Counted from the stretch's first letter, positions 17,288-31,008 are shown. The stretch: 64,000 bases of DNA from Nocardioides ginsengisegetis (GCF_014138045.1 NZ_JACGXA010000001.1:1597001-1661000); one strand, 5' to 3'. A program made the numbers and translations. Notes: a model not told the origin generated them from the sequence alone.

Positions 17288-17354
17288 TCACCTGTTTCCG
17301 CAACGGCGACTCCTGACTTCAGTCACCTGTTCCGAGTGCTACCGGAACTCAGGT
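17288..17354. other. Candidate oriT region: direct and inverted repeats before the relaxase gene
   Basis: The 280-bp gap between the divergent lipoprotein and relaxase genes (17185-17466) holds two near-identical direct repeats, TCACCTGTTTCCG (17288-17300) and TCACCTGTTCCG (17323-17334). The second forms the left arm of an imperfect inverted repeat, ACCTGTTCCG (17325-17334), with CGGAACTCAGGT (17343-17354) and an 8-base loop. MobF relaxases usually nick next to an inverted repeat close to their own gene, so this is a candidate origin of transfer. It must also hold the promoters of both operons. Confidence 0.4.
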
Positions 17355-17466
17355 ACGAACCTCTTCCCAAGTCCTTCGGTCTACCAGTCATCTCGCCAGC
17401 ACACGGTTGGCAGATCGAGGGGTGTGGACAACGGTGCGCACCTTGGGCCTGTGAATGGGGTGAGTC

Positions 17467-20400
17467 GTGACGGTGTCGATGCGCAAGATGTCAGCCGGCA
17501 GTGGCTACCGATACCTCCTGCGCAGCGTGGTGGCCGGTGACGGCAACCGGGGGCTCGCTACGCCGCTGACTCGGTACTACGCCGAGGCCGGCACCCCGCC
17601 TGGGCGTTGGCTCGGGTCGGGACTTAGTGGCTTGGGGGACGGTCAGCTGAAGCCGGGCGCGCAGGTCCACGAGTCGCAGCTGGCCCTGTTGATCGGTCTG
17701 GGACGAGACCCGGTGACCGGGGAGCAGCTGGGTCGGGCGTTCCCCGACTACCCGGCCACGGATACACGGATCGCAGCCCGGGCCGCCGAGATTCCGGACG
17801 ATGTCCGCGGTGAGGAACGCGACGCCGAGGTCGCCCGGATCGAGGCGGAGGAGTCGGCAGCGAGCGGCAGGCGTCCGGTGGCCGGTTTCGACTTCACCTT
17901 CAGTGTCCCGAAGTCGGTCTCCGTACTGTGGGCCGTTGCGGATGCCGACCTGCAGGCGATGATCGTGGAGGCCCACCACGCGGCGGTGGCTGAGGTGCTG
18001 GACTACTTCGAGCGTGAGGTCGCCGCCACCCGGACGGGTTTCGCGAACACTGATGGCGCGGTCGCCCAGGTCGGTGTCGCGGGTGTGGTGGCGGCGGCGT
18101 TCGACCACTACGACTCCCGGGCCGGGGACCCGCAGTTGCACACCCATGTGGTGATCGCGAACAAGGTCCAGGCCCTGCTGGATGGCCGGTGGCGCAGCCT
18201 GGACAGTCGCCCGGTGCACGCGGCGGTGACCGCGTTGTCGGCGCACTACAACGCGGTGCTCGCCGACCGGCTGACCGGCACGTTCGGCGTGGGTTGGGAG
18301 GCGCGTGACCGGGGGGTGGACCGGAACCTGCAGTGGGAGATCGCCGGGGTGCCCGAGGGGCTGATCGGGGAGTTCTCCAGCCGGACCCGCGAGATCGAGA
18401 AGGAGAAGGACCGCCTCATCGGGGAGTACGCGGAGCGGCACGGCCGAGCGCCCTCGAACGCGACCATCGTCCAGCTCCGTGCCCAGGCGACGCTGGCGAC
18501 CAGGCCCGAGAAGGAGATCCGGTCCCTGGCCGACCTGACCAGGGAGTGGCGCCAGCGGACAGACACAATCATTGGCGGTGACCCGGCCCGGTGGGCGCGT
18601 GCCGTCGCCTCCGGTGCGGCACCGGGGGTCGTCGAGGTCGACGCTATCCCGTTGGATCGGATCCACGAGGTGGCGCGGCAGGTGGTGGCCGAGGTCAGCA
18701 CCCAGCGGTCCACCTGGCGGCACTGGAACCTGTGGGCGTCGGCCTCGAGGCAGACGATGGGCTGGCGGTTCCGCAACGCGGGGGACCGCGAGAAGGTCGT
18801 CGGCCTGATTGTCGAAGCCGCGGAAGCAGCCTCCGTGGCGCTGACACCGCCCGAGCTCGCGCTCAGCCCCGCCGCCTTCCGGCGGGACGACGGCACGTCG
18901 GTGTTCCGGCCGCGCCATGCCACGATTTACTCCTCGACCGAGATCCTGGCCCTCGAGGACCGGCTGTTGGCCAGGGCGGCCGAGCCGACGGGGAAGCAGG
19001 CTGCGCCACGTCTGGAACTGGAGTCGGTCACGGCCGCCACCCGCCGAAGCGTCGCGCGTGGCCGGCTGAGCCGGGACCAGGCCGAGGCCATCGCTCGGGT
19101 CGCGGCGACGGGGCGTCGGCTCGACCTGCTGGTCGGCCCCGCCGGCACCGGGAAGACGACGGCGATGCGTGCCCTCGCCCGAGCCTGGGTCAGGACGTAC
19201 GGGCGGGGGAGCGTGATCGGGCTCGCGCCCTCAGCGGCCGCCGCGCAGGCACTGGCCGACGACCTAGGCATCGAGTGCGACAACACCGCCAAGTGGCTCC
19301 ACGACCACGACCGAGGGAGAGTCGGCTTTGCGACCGGTCAACTGGTGATCATCGATGAGGCGAGCCTGGCCGACACCCGCACCCTGGACCGGATCACTGG
19401 CCTCGCTGTCAACGCCGGCGCCAAGGTCTTGCTGGTCGGCGACGACGCCCAACTGCAGTCCGTCGATGCCGGTGGCGCGTTCTCGATGCTCGTCGAAGCC
19501 CGGGGCAGCGACGTTCCCGTCCTGAGAGAAATCCACCGCTTCACTCACGCGTGGGAGAAGCACGCGACCACGGCGCTGCGCCGCGGAGAAGTCGAGGTCA
19601 TCGACACCTATGCCAACCACGGGCGTCTCCGCGACGGAACGACCGACCAGATGCTCGACGCGGCCTACACCGCCTGGTGTGCTGACGTCCGTAGGGGACT
19701 CGACAGCATCCTGGTCACCGACGCCACCAGCTCGGTCCTCGCCCTGAACGCCCGCGCCCGGGCCGACCGAATCCTCACCTACGACGACGCCTGCGGGCCC
19801 GAGGTCGAGCTCGCCAAGGGAGCACACGCCTCTGCCGGTGACCTCGTGATCACCCGCAAGAACGACCGCCGTCTCCGGGCCCTCAACGGCGGCTGGGTCC
19901 GCAACGGTGACCGCTGGACAGTGACCGCCGTTCGCAAGGACGGTTCACTCGCGGTCCGTCGCACCTGGCACCGGCTGTCGGCGACTGTCGTGCTCCCGCC
20001 AGAGTACGTCGCCCAGCACGTCGAACTCGGTTACGCGGTCACCGCCCACCGCGCACAAGGCATCACCGTCGACACCGCACACGTCGTCGCCTCCGCATCG
20101 ACAACCCGAGAGAACCTCTACGTTTCCATGACCCGTGGCCGAGACTCCAACATCGCCTACGTTGCCCTCGACCGGCCCGACGACACCCACCCCACCGCGG
20201 ACGTTGAGGGCGGCAACGCGGGGACGGTCATTTTCGGGGTCCTACAGCACTCGGGCGCCGAGCTGTCGGCGCACCAGATCATGCAGATCGAGCAAGAGAC
20301 CTGGACCTCGATTGCTCAGCTCGCGGCAGAGTACGAGACCGTCGCCAGTGCCGCCCAACGTGACAGGCTCGTCGACCTCCTCCGGCGCTCGGGACTCACC

Positions 20401-20994
20401 CCGAAACAGCTCCGCGCCGCGGCCTCGTCAACAGCCTTTGGGCCCTTGACCGCCGCCCTCCGCCAGGCCGAGGCCCACCACCACAACCTCGAACAGCTCC
20501 TGCCCCGGGTCGTCACACAGCACCCACTCGACGACGCCGACGACATGGCCGCCGTCATCCGCTATCGAGTCGACACAGCCGCGAGTCCGAGTTCGCCAGA
20601 TCCCGCCTCACCACCGCCGCGGCTCATCGCTGGCCTCATTCCCGAGGCTCTCGGGCCGATGGAAGGCGAACACCGACACGCACTGGAACAGCGAAGACTA
20701 CTCATAGCCCTTCGGGCTCGTCTGCTGGCGGACGGGGGTCGTGGCCTCGGCATTGACCCGTTGGATGCGGTTGAGTGGGGTCTTTGGAGAGCGGCACTCA
20801 CCACCGTCGCTGCCTACCGAGACCGCTATGTCATCGCTACGACCGGGCCGTTGGGCGGGACGGCCGGAAGGGATGCGCAGCGGAGGGCGCGGCTCCCTAC
20901 CAGAAAAGCGGACAGGCTGCCGGGGCGGACGGGCACCCCAGGGTCCAGCCACGAAACTCAGGCGAACGCCGCCCCCGCGGCGGGCCTCGAGTAG
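17467..20994 (+). CDS. MobF-family conjugative relaxase-helicase (TrwC/TraA-like)
   Basis: This 1175-residue protein nicks oriT and unwinds the transferred strand. The N-terminal relaxase domain (about residues 1-330) has candidate catalytic tyrosines at 14/16 and 37/38 and the three-histidine metal site FDHY (His214) with PQLHTHVV (His225, His227). The helicase part has Walker A GPAGTGKTT (about 557-565), VIIDEASLAD (near 635), LLVGDDAQLQSV and the late SF1 motif YAVTAHRAQGITVDTAHV. The C-terminus from about 1120 onward is basic, low-complexity and poorly conserved in look. The start at 17467 is the first ATG or GTG in frame. Together with the secretion and primase genes it marks the region as a conjugative element. 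Confidence 0.93.
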   Translation: MTVSMRKMSAGSGYRYLLRSVVAGDGNRGLATPLTRYYAEAGTPPGRWLGSGLSGLGDGQLKPGAQVHESQLALLIGLGRDPVTGEQLGRAFPDYPATDTRIAARAAEIPDDVRGEERDAEVARIEAEESAASGRRPVAGFDFTFSVPKSVSVLWAVADADLQAMIVEAHHAAVAEVLDYFEREVAATRTGFANTDGAVAQVGVAGVVAAAFDHYDSRAGDPQLHTHVVIANKVQALLDGRWRSLDSRPVHAAVTALSAHYNAVLADRLTGTFGVGWEARDRGVDRNLQWEIAGVPEGLIGEFSSRTREIEKEKDRLIGEYAERHGRAPSNATIVQLRAQATLATRPEKEIRSLADLTREWRQRTDTIIGGDPARWARAVASGAAPGVVEVDAIPLDRIHEVARQVVAEVSTQRSTWRHWNLWASASRQTMGWRFRNAGDREKVVGLIVEAAEAASVALTPPELALSPAAFRRDDGTSVFRPRHATIYSSTEILALEDRLLARAAEPTGKQAAPRLELESVTAATRRSVARGRLSRDQAEAIARVAATGRRLDLLVGPAGTGKTTAMRALARAWVRTYGRGSVIGLAPSAAAAQALADDLGIECDNTAKWLHDHDRGRVGFATGQLVIIDEASLADTRTLDRITGLAVNAGAKVLLVGDDAQLQSVDAGGAFSMLVEARGSDVPVLREIHRFTHAWEKHATTALRRGEVEVIDTYANHGRLRDGTTDQMLDAAYTAWCADVRRGLDSILVTDATSSVLALNARARADRILTYDDACGPEVELAKGAHASAGDLVITRKNDRRLRALNGGWVRNGDRWTVTAVRKDGSLAVRRTWHRLSATVVLPPEYVAQHVELGYAVTAHRAQGITVDTAHVVASASTTRENLYVSMTRGRDSNIAYVALDRPDDTHPTADVEGGNAGTVIFGVLQHSGAELSAHQIMQIEQETWTSIAQLAAEYETVASAAQRDRLVDLLRRSGLTPKQLRAAASSTAFGPLTAALRQAEAHHHNLEQLLPRVVTQHPLDDADDMAAVIRYRVDTAASPSSPDPASPPPRLIAGLIPEALGPMEGEHRHALEQRRLLIALRARLLADGGRGLGIDPLDAVEWGLWRAALTTVAAYRDRYVIATTGPLGGTAGRDAQRRARLPTRKADRLPGRTGTPGSSHETQANAAPAAGLE

Positions 20995-22572
20995 TCCACA
21001 GAAGGGGGCTTCCCCGTGAAGGCCGGTGCCGCCATGGCCTACAGGGCGCATCGCGCGGTCCTCATGTGCCATCGCCAGACCGCCGCGCCGCACCGCGACC
21101 CGGATCCACAGCAGTGGCTTCCGATGCTCCGGGGCGCAAACCCACCAGATCATCGGCGTCTGTGCGCCAACATTCGGCAATCTCAACTGTTCAACTTGCC
21201 GGCGTACATCCGGAGCCACGCGTGCTTGCCGTCGGGCGAGGAATTGGCCACCCCCGTCTCAGCCATTAGCGCTTCTAGGGATCGAGCTCGACCACAGGGG
21301 TTCGTCGTCCTGGGGACATCGCCAACTGTCGGCACTGTCACGGGCAGTTCGACGCCACGGAGTTCGTCTTGGCAATGCCGACGTCACCACGAGGCCGTCC
21401 GCCCTGGTGACGGGACGGGACGGCCCCGTGTAATCACGACGAGAGCAGCGGCTCCGTCGTCGCTCCCCTCAGCGTCGTAGGCACGCAGGGGAGGGAGATA
21501 GGCGGGGCGGGTCAATAGCATCCTGAGTCACTAGCGTGCTCGGGCATCGCGGTGCCAGGGCGCGTGTTGTCGCAGCCCTGCGTCCCCTGGATCCAAGGGG
21601 AGAGTCACCCGAATTCTCCACCGATCTAGGGAGTCCCCAGAACCCGAACTTGGGTTGTGACCCCATTGCATCGACTGCTTGTGGTCGGGGGCCACCAGCA
21701 TTCTCGACAGAGAACGCGCCGGGGTAGACATGACATGCGAACACGTGGAGCGAGCGTCGATGAGGTCAAGCTGCATCGACAGTGGCACGAGCGACCCAAC
21801 CGTGTGCTTCGGCCGCTGGACCTGGCTGAGGGAACGTCAACTGCAAGCGGTGCTTCGTCGAGGTGCGGGAGTCCTCGAGGGCGGGGCACGCCTGGCGGTA
21901 CACGATCTTGATCGAGCTGGCTCGGTCGGTGACCGGGGTGTCGGCGGGGGCGCTCGAGGATAGGCGCCGGTAGGTCGTGTGAAGCCCGCCACAAGGCGTC
22001 TAGCTACCGACGAGTACGCGGGAAGCTGGCGTGTTGCTCCATCCGGTGCGCCATCGGGGTCTCGGAACCTCGATCTCGGGACCCGACCATCTTGACTCCC
22101 TGCAGTAGGACCCGATCGTGACGAATGAACGACCACACTTCCAGGCGTCGGTTGAGTGCGCCGACGGCGAGCACTTCTACTGCACCTTCTATCGAACGGC
22201 CCTGACGGGCACGGCTGCGTGTGGGTGTCCGTGCCACCGGTAGCGGCCATCGCCGATGAGCCGGGGGCGTGAAGTTGTGCGAGATTTGCTGGGTGCAGGT
22301 TCCAGCGACCTAAGTGATCTTCCCCGAACGTGGCATGAGGGCCGGGATCCGCGGGGCGACGCGGGTGACTCGCGTCGGGTGCCCGCTATGAAGGCGGAGA
22401 GTGGGGGCTGACCGTCAGCGCGTCAGGACGGTCGACGCCGACGCGTCGCGCGATGCCGGCGGCCACGGTGCTTAACAAGGGCCACCCGATGGTCGAGACG
22501 ACCTGGATGAGGCAGCGGGCACGGATCATCATCGGTTCCTGCGACCAAGTGCGGCAGATCGGGTGGGTGGAT
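20995..22572. other. Gene-poor stretch downstream of the relaxase
   Basis: No convincing protein gene, tRNA or rRNA could be supported in this roughly 1.6-kb stretch. Open frames here are short, overlap on both strands and lack convincing starts or domains. One perfect hairpin, CGACGCG/CGCGTCG (22357-22363 and 22371-22377, 7-base loop), stands out. The stretch may hold decayed element DNA or the right end of the conjugative element, but no attachment-site duplication could be recognised by eye. Confidence 0.5.
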
Positions 22573-22614
22573 TGCGGTGTGCCGCCTCGAGAGAGGTCGT
22601 GACGGCACACCGCA
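22573..22614 (-). terminator. Strong hairpin downstream of the small-protein operon
   Basis: TGCGGTGTGCCG (22573-22584) and CGGCACACCGCA (22603-22614) form a perfect 12-bp stem with an 18-base loop. It lies 17 bp beyond the stop codon at 22632 of the last gene of the minus-strand small-protein operon, so it probably terminates that transcript. There is no T-run, as is common in high-GC actinobacteria. Confidence 0.65.
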
Positions 22615-22631
22615 GCTGGTGGGGCCCGGGG

Positions 22632-22988
22632 CTAGCGTCCGACGCTGCGTCGCAGCGGCGCGTGGACTGCTGGGGTTCCGGGCTCGTGGTGGAGCGTTGT
22701 GACGGGCGTGCGGACGTTCCTGTCCCCGTCGTCCTCGTGCCATGCGCTGTGCAGCGGCATCAGGAGTTCGGGCACCATCGCCGAACAGACCGCGCACTGC
22801 AGGCGCTGGTCGCTGACGAGGTTGGGCACGGCCTGGAATCTATTGCGATCCATTGCATACCCATGAGTAGGTGATTTGCTGCACAGGCATGGTCTGGTCC
22901 AGCGACGGGTGTGCCCTGAATCGCCACGACAGTGGCAGGGCTCAGCGGGCGCCGCATCGTCGGGCACGGCACTGGAGTGCCGAGTCAT
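22632..22988 (-). CDS. Small protein with C2H2-type zinc-finger spacing (CxxC-x11-HxxWH)
   Basis: The protein has 118 residues from an ATG that overlaps the preceding stop by 4 bp (ATGA). An internal ATG at 22853 would give 74 residues. The C-terminal part holds LQCAVCSAMVPELLMPLHSAWHEDDGD, in which two cysteines and two histidines are spaced C-x2-C-x11-H-x3-H with a Trp before the last His. This is close to a classic zinc-finger and the same as in the protein at 29854. The N-terminal 45 residues are Cys/Arg-rich and may not be translated. A strong hairpin follows the stop. The function is unknown; a small nucleic-acid-binding or regulatory protein is possible. Confidence 0.5.
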   Translation of the reverse strand: MTRHSSAVPDDAAPAEPCHCRGDSGHTRRWTRPCLCSKSPTHGYAMDRNRFQAVPNLVSDQRLQCAVCSAMVPELLMPLHSAWHEDDGDRNVRTPVTTLHHEPGTPAVHAPLRRSVGR

Positions 22989-23233
22989 GCCGCACCGCCG
23001 ATGAGCTGGACGAGGTGCCCGTTCATCACCTTCCCGCGGAGCGGGTGGCCGCGGCGGGTGCGGGCGACGGTGAACCAGCCGTCCCAGTATGTCGAGTCAG
23101 GTCCGCGTCGTGTGCCGTACTCCAGGCGGACGTACCCGACCTCGTGGTCGGCGTCGAGAACGCAGGCCCCGTCACGGAGTGCAGAGCCGAACGCGTCGCG
23201 CAGGTACTTCTCGTTTTCCGGCAGCACGAACAT
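22985..23233 (-). CDS. Small hypothetical protein (82 aa)
   Basis: This protein begins MFVLPENEKYLRDAFGSALRDG and has a GGAGG Shine-Dalgarno 8 bp before its ATG. It looks like a folded mixed alpha/beta protein (YVRLEYGTRRGPDSTYWDGWFTVARTRRG). It is the middle gene of a three-gene operon, 12 bp after the 66-residue gene and coupled by ATGA to the zinc-finger-like gene. No family is recognised, but the good ribosome site and coupling support it as real. Confidence 0.55.
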   Translation of the reverse strand: MFVLPENEKYLRDAFGSALRDGACVLDADHEVGYVRLEYGTRRGPDSTYWDGWFTVARTRRGHPLRGKVMNGHLVQLIGGAA

Positions 23234-23245
23234 GGGGACGCCTCC

Positions 23246-23446
23246 TCAGCCCGCAAGGAGGTGGTCGGCCTCTGCGCGCAGCAGCATCGCGGCGGAGCGG
23301 TGGCCGAGGATGGTGGCCGGACCGGGGGACCCGTACGGCGTGGCCGCAGCCTCGTCGGCCGCGCGACTGTCCTCGCGGCGGGCAAGCTCGAGCAGGATCG
23401 AGCGCAGCTGCCTGGCCATGCTGGTGTCGGACGGATCGATGTTCAT
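23246..23446 (-). CDS. Small hypothetical helical protein (66 aa)
   Basis: This 66-residue protein (MNIDPSDTSMARQLRSILLELARRED) is predicted to be mostly helical, acidic and Ala/Leu-rich, without a membrane segment. A GGAAGGCGAGG purine stretch precedes the ATG. It is the first gene of the three-gene operon of small proteins next to the gene-poor stretch. No family is recognised. Confidence 0.5.
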   Translation of the reverse strand: MNIDPSDTSMARQLRSILLELARREDSRAADEAAATPYGSPGPATILGHRSAAMLLRAEADHLLAG

Positions 23447-23546
23447 GACTGCCTCGCCTTCCGCGTCGGGGTGTGTGGGGGACTGCTCCCACTGAACGCC
23501 CAGCGGGCTTTGGGCGCGACCGGAGAACTACGTACTTCGCTACGGA

Positions 23547-23578
23547 GACGTGCCCGGCTCGAGGGCGTTGGGCACGTC
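23547..23578. repeat. Perfect 9-bp inverted repeat in the intergenic region
   Basis: GACGTGCCC (23547-23555) and GGGCACGTC (23570-23578) are separated by 14 bases. The repeat lies between the small-protein operon (minus strand) and the thiamine operon (plus strand), and could be an operator for either promoter. No gene is visible between 23447 and 23711. Confidence 0.4.
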
Positions 23579-23711
23579 GAGTTCGCTGCGGGACCAGGGT
23601 TGAATCTCGCCGCGGCAATGCCACGGTCGTGTTTTGGTAGGCGGGAGATCCGCGAATCGGACAGGTCACATCGCCTCGCCATCGGTTGCGCTACGTTTTG
23701 CGAACCACCAC

Positions 23712-23801
23712 CACGGGAGTTCGCGGCAGCGAGCTGAGAGGGAGCTGTTCCGCTCCGACCGTCGAACCTGATCCGGGTCATGCCGGCGAAGGAAGCGAGG
23801 A
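23712..23801 (+). promoter_or_regulatory. TPP riboswitch (THI element)
   Basis: The RNA contains the conserved THI-box parts: GAGCTGAGAGG at 23731-23741, a variable P3 hairpin (GGAGCTGTTCCGCTCC), and ACCTGATCCGGG (about 23766) running into TCATGCCGGCGAAGG. It lies immediately upstream of thiE, whose Shine-Dalgarno (GAGGAG) overlaps its 3' end. Binding of thiamine pyrophosphate would therefore most simply block translation initiation of the operon. Confidence 0.93.
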
Positions 23802-23808
23802 GCGTTCC

Positions 23809-24401
23809 GTGCTGTTGCCACGCCTGTTCTGTCTGGTCGACGCCACCGACGACCTGTCCCTGCTGCCGGCCCTCGCCCGGGCCGGCGTCGGGGGCTTCCA
23901 GGTCCGCGCCAAGGCGGTCGACGACCGCGCCCTGCTGGCCCTGACCCGCGCGGTCCGCGCCGCGGTCGAGGAGTACGGCGCCCTCGTGGTCGTCGACGAC
24001 CGGGTCGACGTGGCCCTGGCCGCGGGGGCCGCGGGCGTGCACCTCGGTGCGTCGGACCTGCCGGTGGCCGACGCGCGCCGGATCGCGCCCGGCCTCGTCG
24101 TCGGCGCGACCTGTCGGTCCCGGGCCGAGGTCGTGGCCGCCCGCGAGCAGGGCGCCGACTACGCCGGCTTCGGTCCCGTCTTCGCCTCCGACTCCAAGGC
24201 GGGCCTGCCCGAGCCGCTGGGCGTTGCCGCGGTCGCCGCAGCCACCGGAGTGCTGCCGCTGGTCGCCATCGGCGGCATCGACGCGGCCGGTGCCGCGCTC
24301 GCCCGCGCGGCCGGTGCCCACGGGGTCGCCGTGATCGGCTCGATCTGGCGGCCGCCCGACCCGGTCGCCGCCGCGAAGGAGCTCGTGGCAGCGGTCGCCT
24401 G

Positions 24402-24402
<1 letters not shown>
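23809..24402 (+). CDS. thiE: Thiamine phosphate synthase (ThiE family)
   Basis: The protein has 197 residues from the GTG at 23809, chosen because the GAGGAG ribosome site lies just upstream; an earlier ATG would start inside the riboswitch. This TIM-barrel enzyme joins hydroxymethylpyrimidine-PP and thiazole-P to thiamine phosphate. Visible features are GFQVRAKA (QxRxK pyrophosphate site), VVVDDRVDVALAAGAAGVHLGASDLP and DYAGFGPVFASDSKAG. The GGIDAAGA phosphate loop is near the end. It is first in the riboswitch-controlled operon and overlaps thiO by 1 bp. A second ThiE-fold gene lies in the same operon, so one of the two may be the thiazole tautomerase TenI. Confidence 0.85.
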
Positions 24403-29400
<4,998 letters not shown>

Positions 29401-29412
29401 CTGCTGTCGCAG

Positions 29413-29446
29413 GTCGTCCCGCCCCGGGCGAACGGGGCGGGACGAC
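29413..29446 (+). terminator. Hairpin terminator of the thiamine operon
   Basis: GTCGTCCCGCCCC (29413-29425) and GGGGCGGGACGAC (29434-29446) form a perfect 13-bp stem with an 8-base loop, 12 bp after the thiC stop. There is no T-run. Confidence 0.8.
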
Positions 29447-29853
29447 TCGAGCGATCACGACGGAAGGCAGAACTCCGTCGGCGCACTCGCCCCACCGTCA
29501 TCAGCACACCACGGGGGTCGGGGACCAAGCCGGTGGGGCGAGCACGCCGAGGCTAGGGGGATGGCGTCGGTGTCTCTAGTTGACTGGCGAGTACGTGAGA
29601 CGCGTGTCCAGACCACGGAACCCCTTGAACCGTTGCCGATCCGTCGTCGCGCGCGCTCCAGCCGGGCATGGGTCTCACCCGAGCCAGTCGCCGTACAGGC
29701 ACTCGTCGGGTCGAGGAGACCAGCCCGGTCGTCGCTGGAGTGCAGGGCGCGACTGCCAGCCCGACGACACCGCGCGCCGACTGAGGTCGACGAGATGACC
29801 TCCGGCGGGTACGACGACTGAGGTGACCACCGCGGTCAGGCAGCGCAGCCGGA
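29447..29853. other. Intergenic stretch without a supportable gene
   Basis: Short frames on both strands lack domains and ribosome sites. A small inverted repeat, GAGGTC (29783-29788) with GACCTC (29797-29802), lies about 50 bp downstream of the zinc-finger-like gene at 29854 and may end its transcript. Nothing else was seen. Confidence 0.4.
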
Positions 29854-30075
29854 TCACGACGGGGTCCCCGTCGTCTCGGCCAGTGCGGCCAACCGGTCGC
29901 GGACGACGTCGGTGGCAGCGACGGTCGCCCGACGCAGGATCCGCTCCTCGATCGACGCATGCCCCACGGTCTGGGCCCGGTGCCACTCGCGATGGAACCC
30001 ATAGAGGTGAGTGGCCACCTCCGCCCAGCAGATCTCGCAAGGCGACGTGGTCGGGGCGTGGGGTGGTGCGGACAT
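29854..30075 (-). CDS. Small protein with C2H2-type zinc-finger spacing, relative of the protein at 22632
   Basis: The protein has 73 residues from the ATG at 30075 (MSAPPHAPTTSP); an in-frame ATG at 30162 would add 29 less convincing residues. It holds SPCEICWAEVATHLYGFHREWHRA, with C-x2-C-x11-H-x3-H and a Trp before the last His. This is exactly the spacing seen in the protein at 22632-22988. A helical, charged tail (IEERILRRATVAATDVVRDRLAAL) follows. It is probably a small zinc protein of the kind found on mobile elements and phages; its partner and role are unknown. Confidence 0.5.
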   Translation of the reverse strand: MSAPPHAPTTSPCEICWAEVATHLYGFHREWHRAQTVGHASIEERILRRATVAATDVVRDRLAALAETTGTPS

Positions 30076-30292
30076 GAGGGACCCGGATATCTGCTCGGAG
30101 GCGGCGTACGCCGCGCAGGTAGTGACCGTCAGTAGGCTGCAGTGTCGCCGCGAACTGGTCATCGGACGTCCGCAGTGCCCCGGGATCGCCGTGGTGTCCG
30201 CAGTGACCGGAGCCGTCCCGAGCCGTGTCCGTGTCCACGAAGGCCGGCTCGGTCAGCGCGTGGTGGCTGGTGGGTCCTGAACCTTCAGTGCC

Positions 30293-30355
30293 AGTCACGC
30301 TAGTGACTCGCCGCGGTGGGGGCAGTCCTACTGGGCAGTAGGTGACATGGGTCAC
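30293..30355. repeat. Cluster of three inverted repeats in a gene-free gap
   Basis: Within 63 bases lie three inverted repeats. They are AGTCAC-GCTA-GTGACT (30293-30308), CCTACTG-GG-CAGTAGG (30327-30342) and GTGAC-ATGG-GTCAC (30342-30355). The first and third share the GTCAC/GTGAC core. The gap 30076-30549 shows no supportable gene. The cluster could be an operator array, a small structured RNA or an attachment/termination site. Confidence 0.45.
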
Positions 30356-30549
30356 GCTCCGCTCCGAGAGTGGGCGGTTCGCGGGAATCGGAGACATTGA
30401 GGATGCGCGAGCTGTTGAGGGAGGCGTCCGGGCAGAGGATGCCGGCGATCGCCCAATCGGTGAAAGTGATCGGGAGTGAGTCCGACGTTCAGATGCGCGG
30501 AGCCACAGCGGCGGCAACGCCGTCAGGACACTTTGACGCGGTGCGCTGC

Positions 30550-31008
30550 CTAGCTTCGGACTAGCGGCTGTGGCTCCTCGAAAACCAGCAACGTGCGTGT
30601 GCTGCGCACCCCGGGCATGCCCTGGATCTCGTCGAGCACCAACCTCCGGAGGTCGCCATTGTCTCGCGCCCTGACGAGCAGGATAACGTCGAACTCACCG
30701 CCGACGAGCCCAATGTGCACGATGCCTTCGAGGGCGCACAGTCGTTCGCGGACCTCGCGCCAGTCCGCCTGACGAAGGCTCAGGGTGACGTAGGCGGTCG
30801 TTCCCAGCCCGCTCGCGACGGGGTCGACGTCGGCCCGGAAGCCTCGGATTACACCGTCCCTGGTTAAGCGCTCGACGCGAGCGTAGGCGTTGGCTCGCGA
30901 GATGTGCAGGGTCTCGGCAAGGGTCCGCATGGACATGCGCCCATCCCTGGTGAGCTCAGCGAGGATCCGCTCGTCAGTGGTGTCCAAGCTGTTGGCCACT
31001 CGTCTCAT
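30550..31008 (-). CDS. Lrp/AsnC-family transcriptional regulator
   Basis: The protein has about 152 residues; the start is uncertain, as GTG at 31023, ATG at 31008 and GTG at 30999 are all possible. The N-terminal winged helix-turn-helix (LDTTDERILAELTRDGRMSMRTLAETLHISRANAYARVERL) is followed by the RAM ligand-binding domain (GTTAYVTLSLRQADW, HIGLVGGEFDVILLVRARD). It is divergent from the 2-oxoacid dehydrogenase operon, the classic arrangement of BkdR-type regulators that respond to amino acids. It probably controls that operon in response to branched-chain or aromatic amino acids or their oxoacids. Confidence 0.9.
   Translation of the reverse strand: MRRVANSLDTTDERILAELTRDGRMSMRTLAETLHISRANAYARVERLTRDGVIRGFRADVDPVASGLGTTAYVTLSLRQADWREVRERLCALEGIVHIGLVGGEFDVILLVRARDNGDLRRLVLDEIQGMPGVRSTRTLLVFEEPQPLVRS

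Noticed and set aside
21016..21480. Frame of 154 codons just after the relaxase
   Set aside because: It has a GTG start with a weak ribosome site, low-complexity composition in its second half and no recognisable domain; overlapping frames exist on both strands.
21841..21970. Short frame reading CKRCFVEVRESSRAGHAWRY
   Set aside because: It looked like a fragment of a zinc-binding protein, but a stop lies just upstream and no start or second metal pair could be found.
20995..23711. tRNA gene as the attachment site of the conjugative element
   Set aside because: No cloverleaf or GGTTCGAATCC-like T-arm was found by eye in this stretch.
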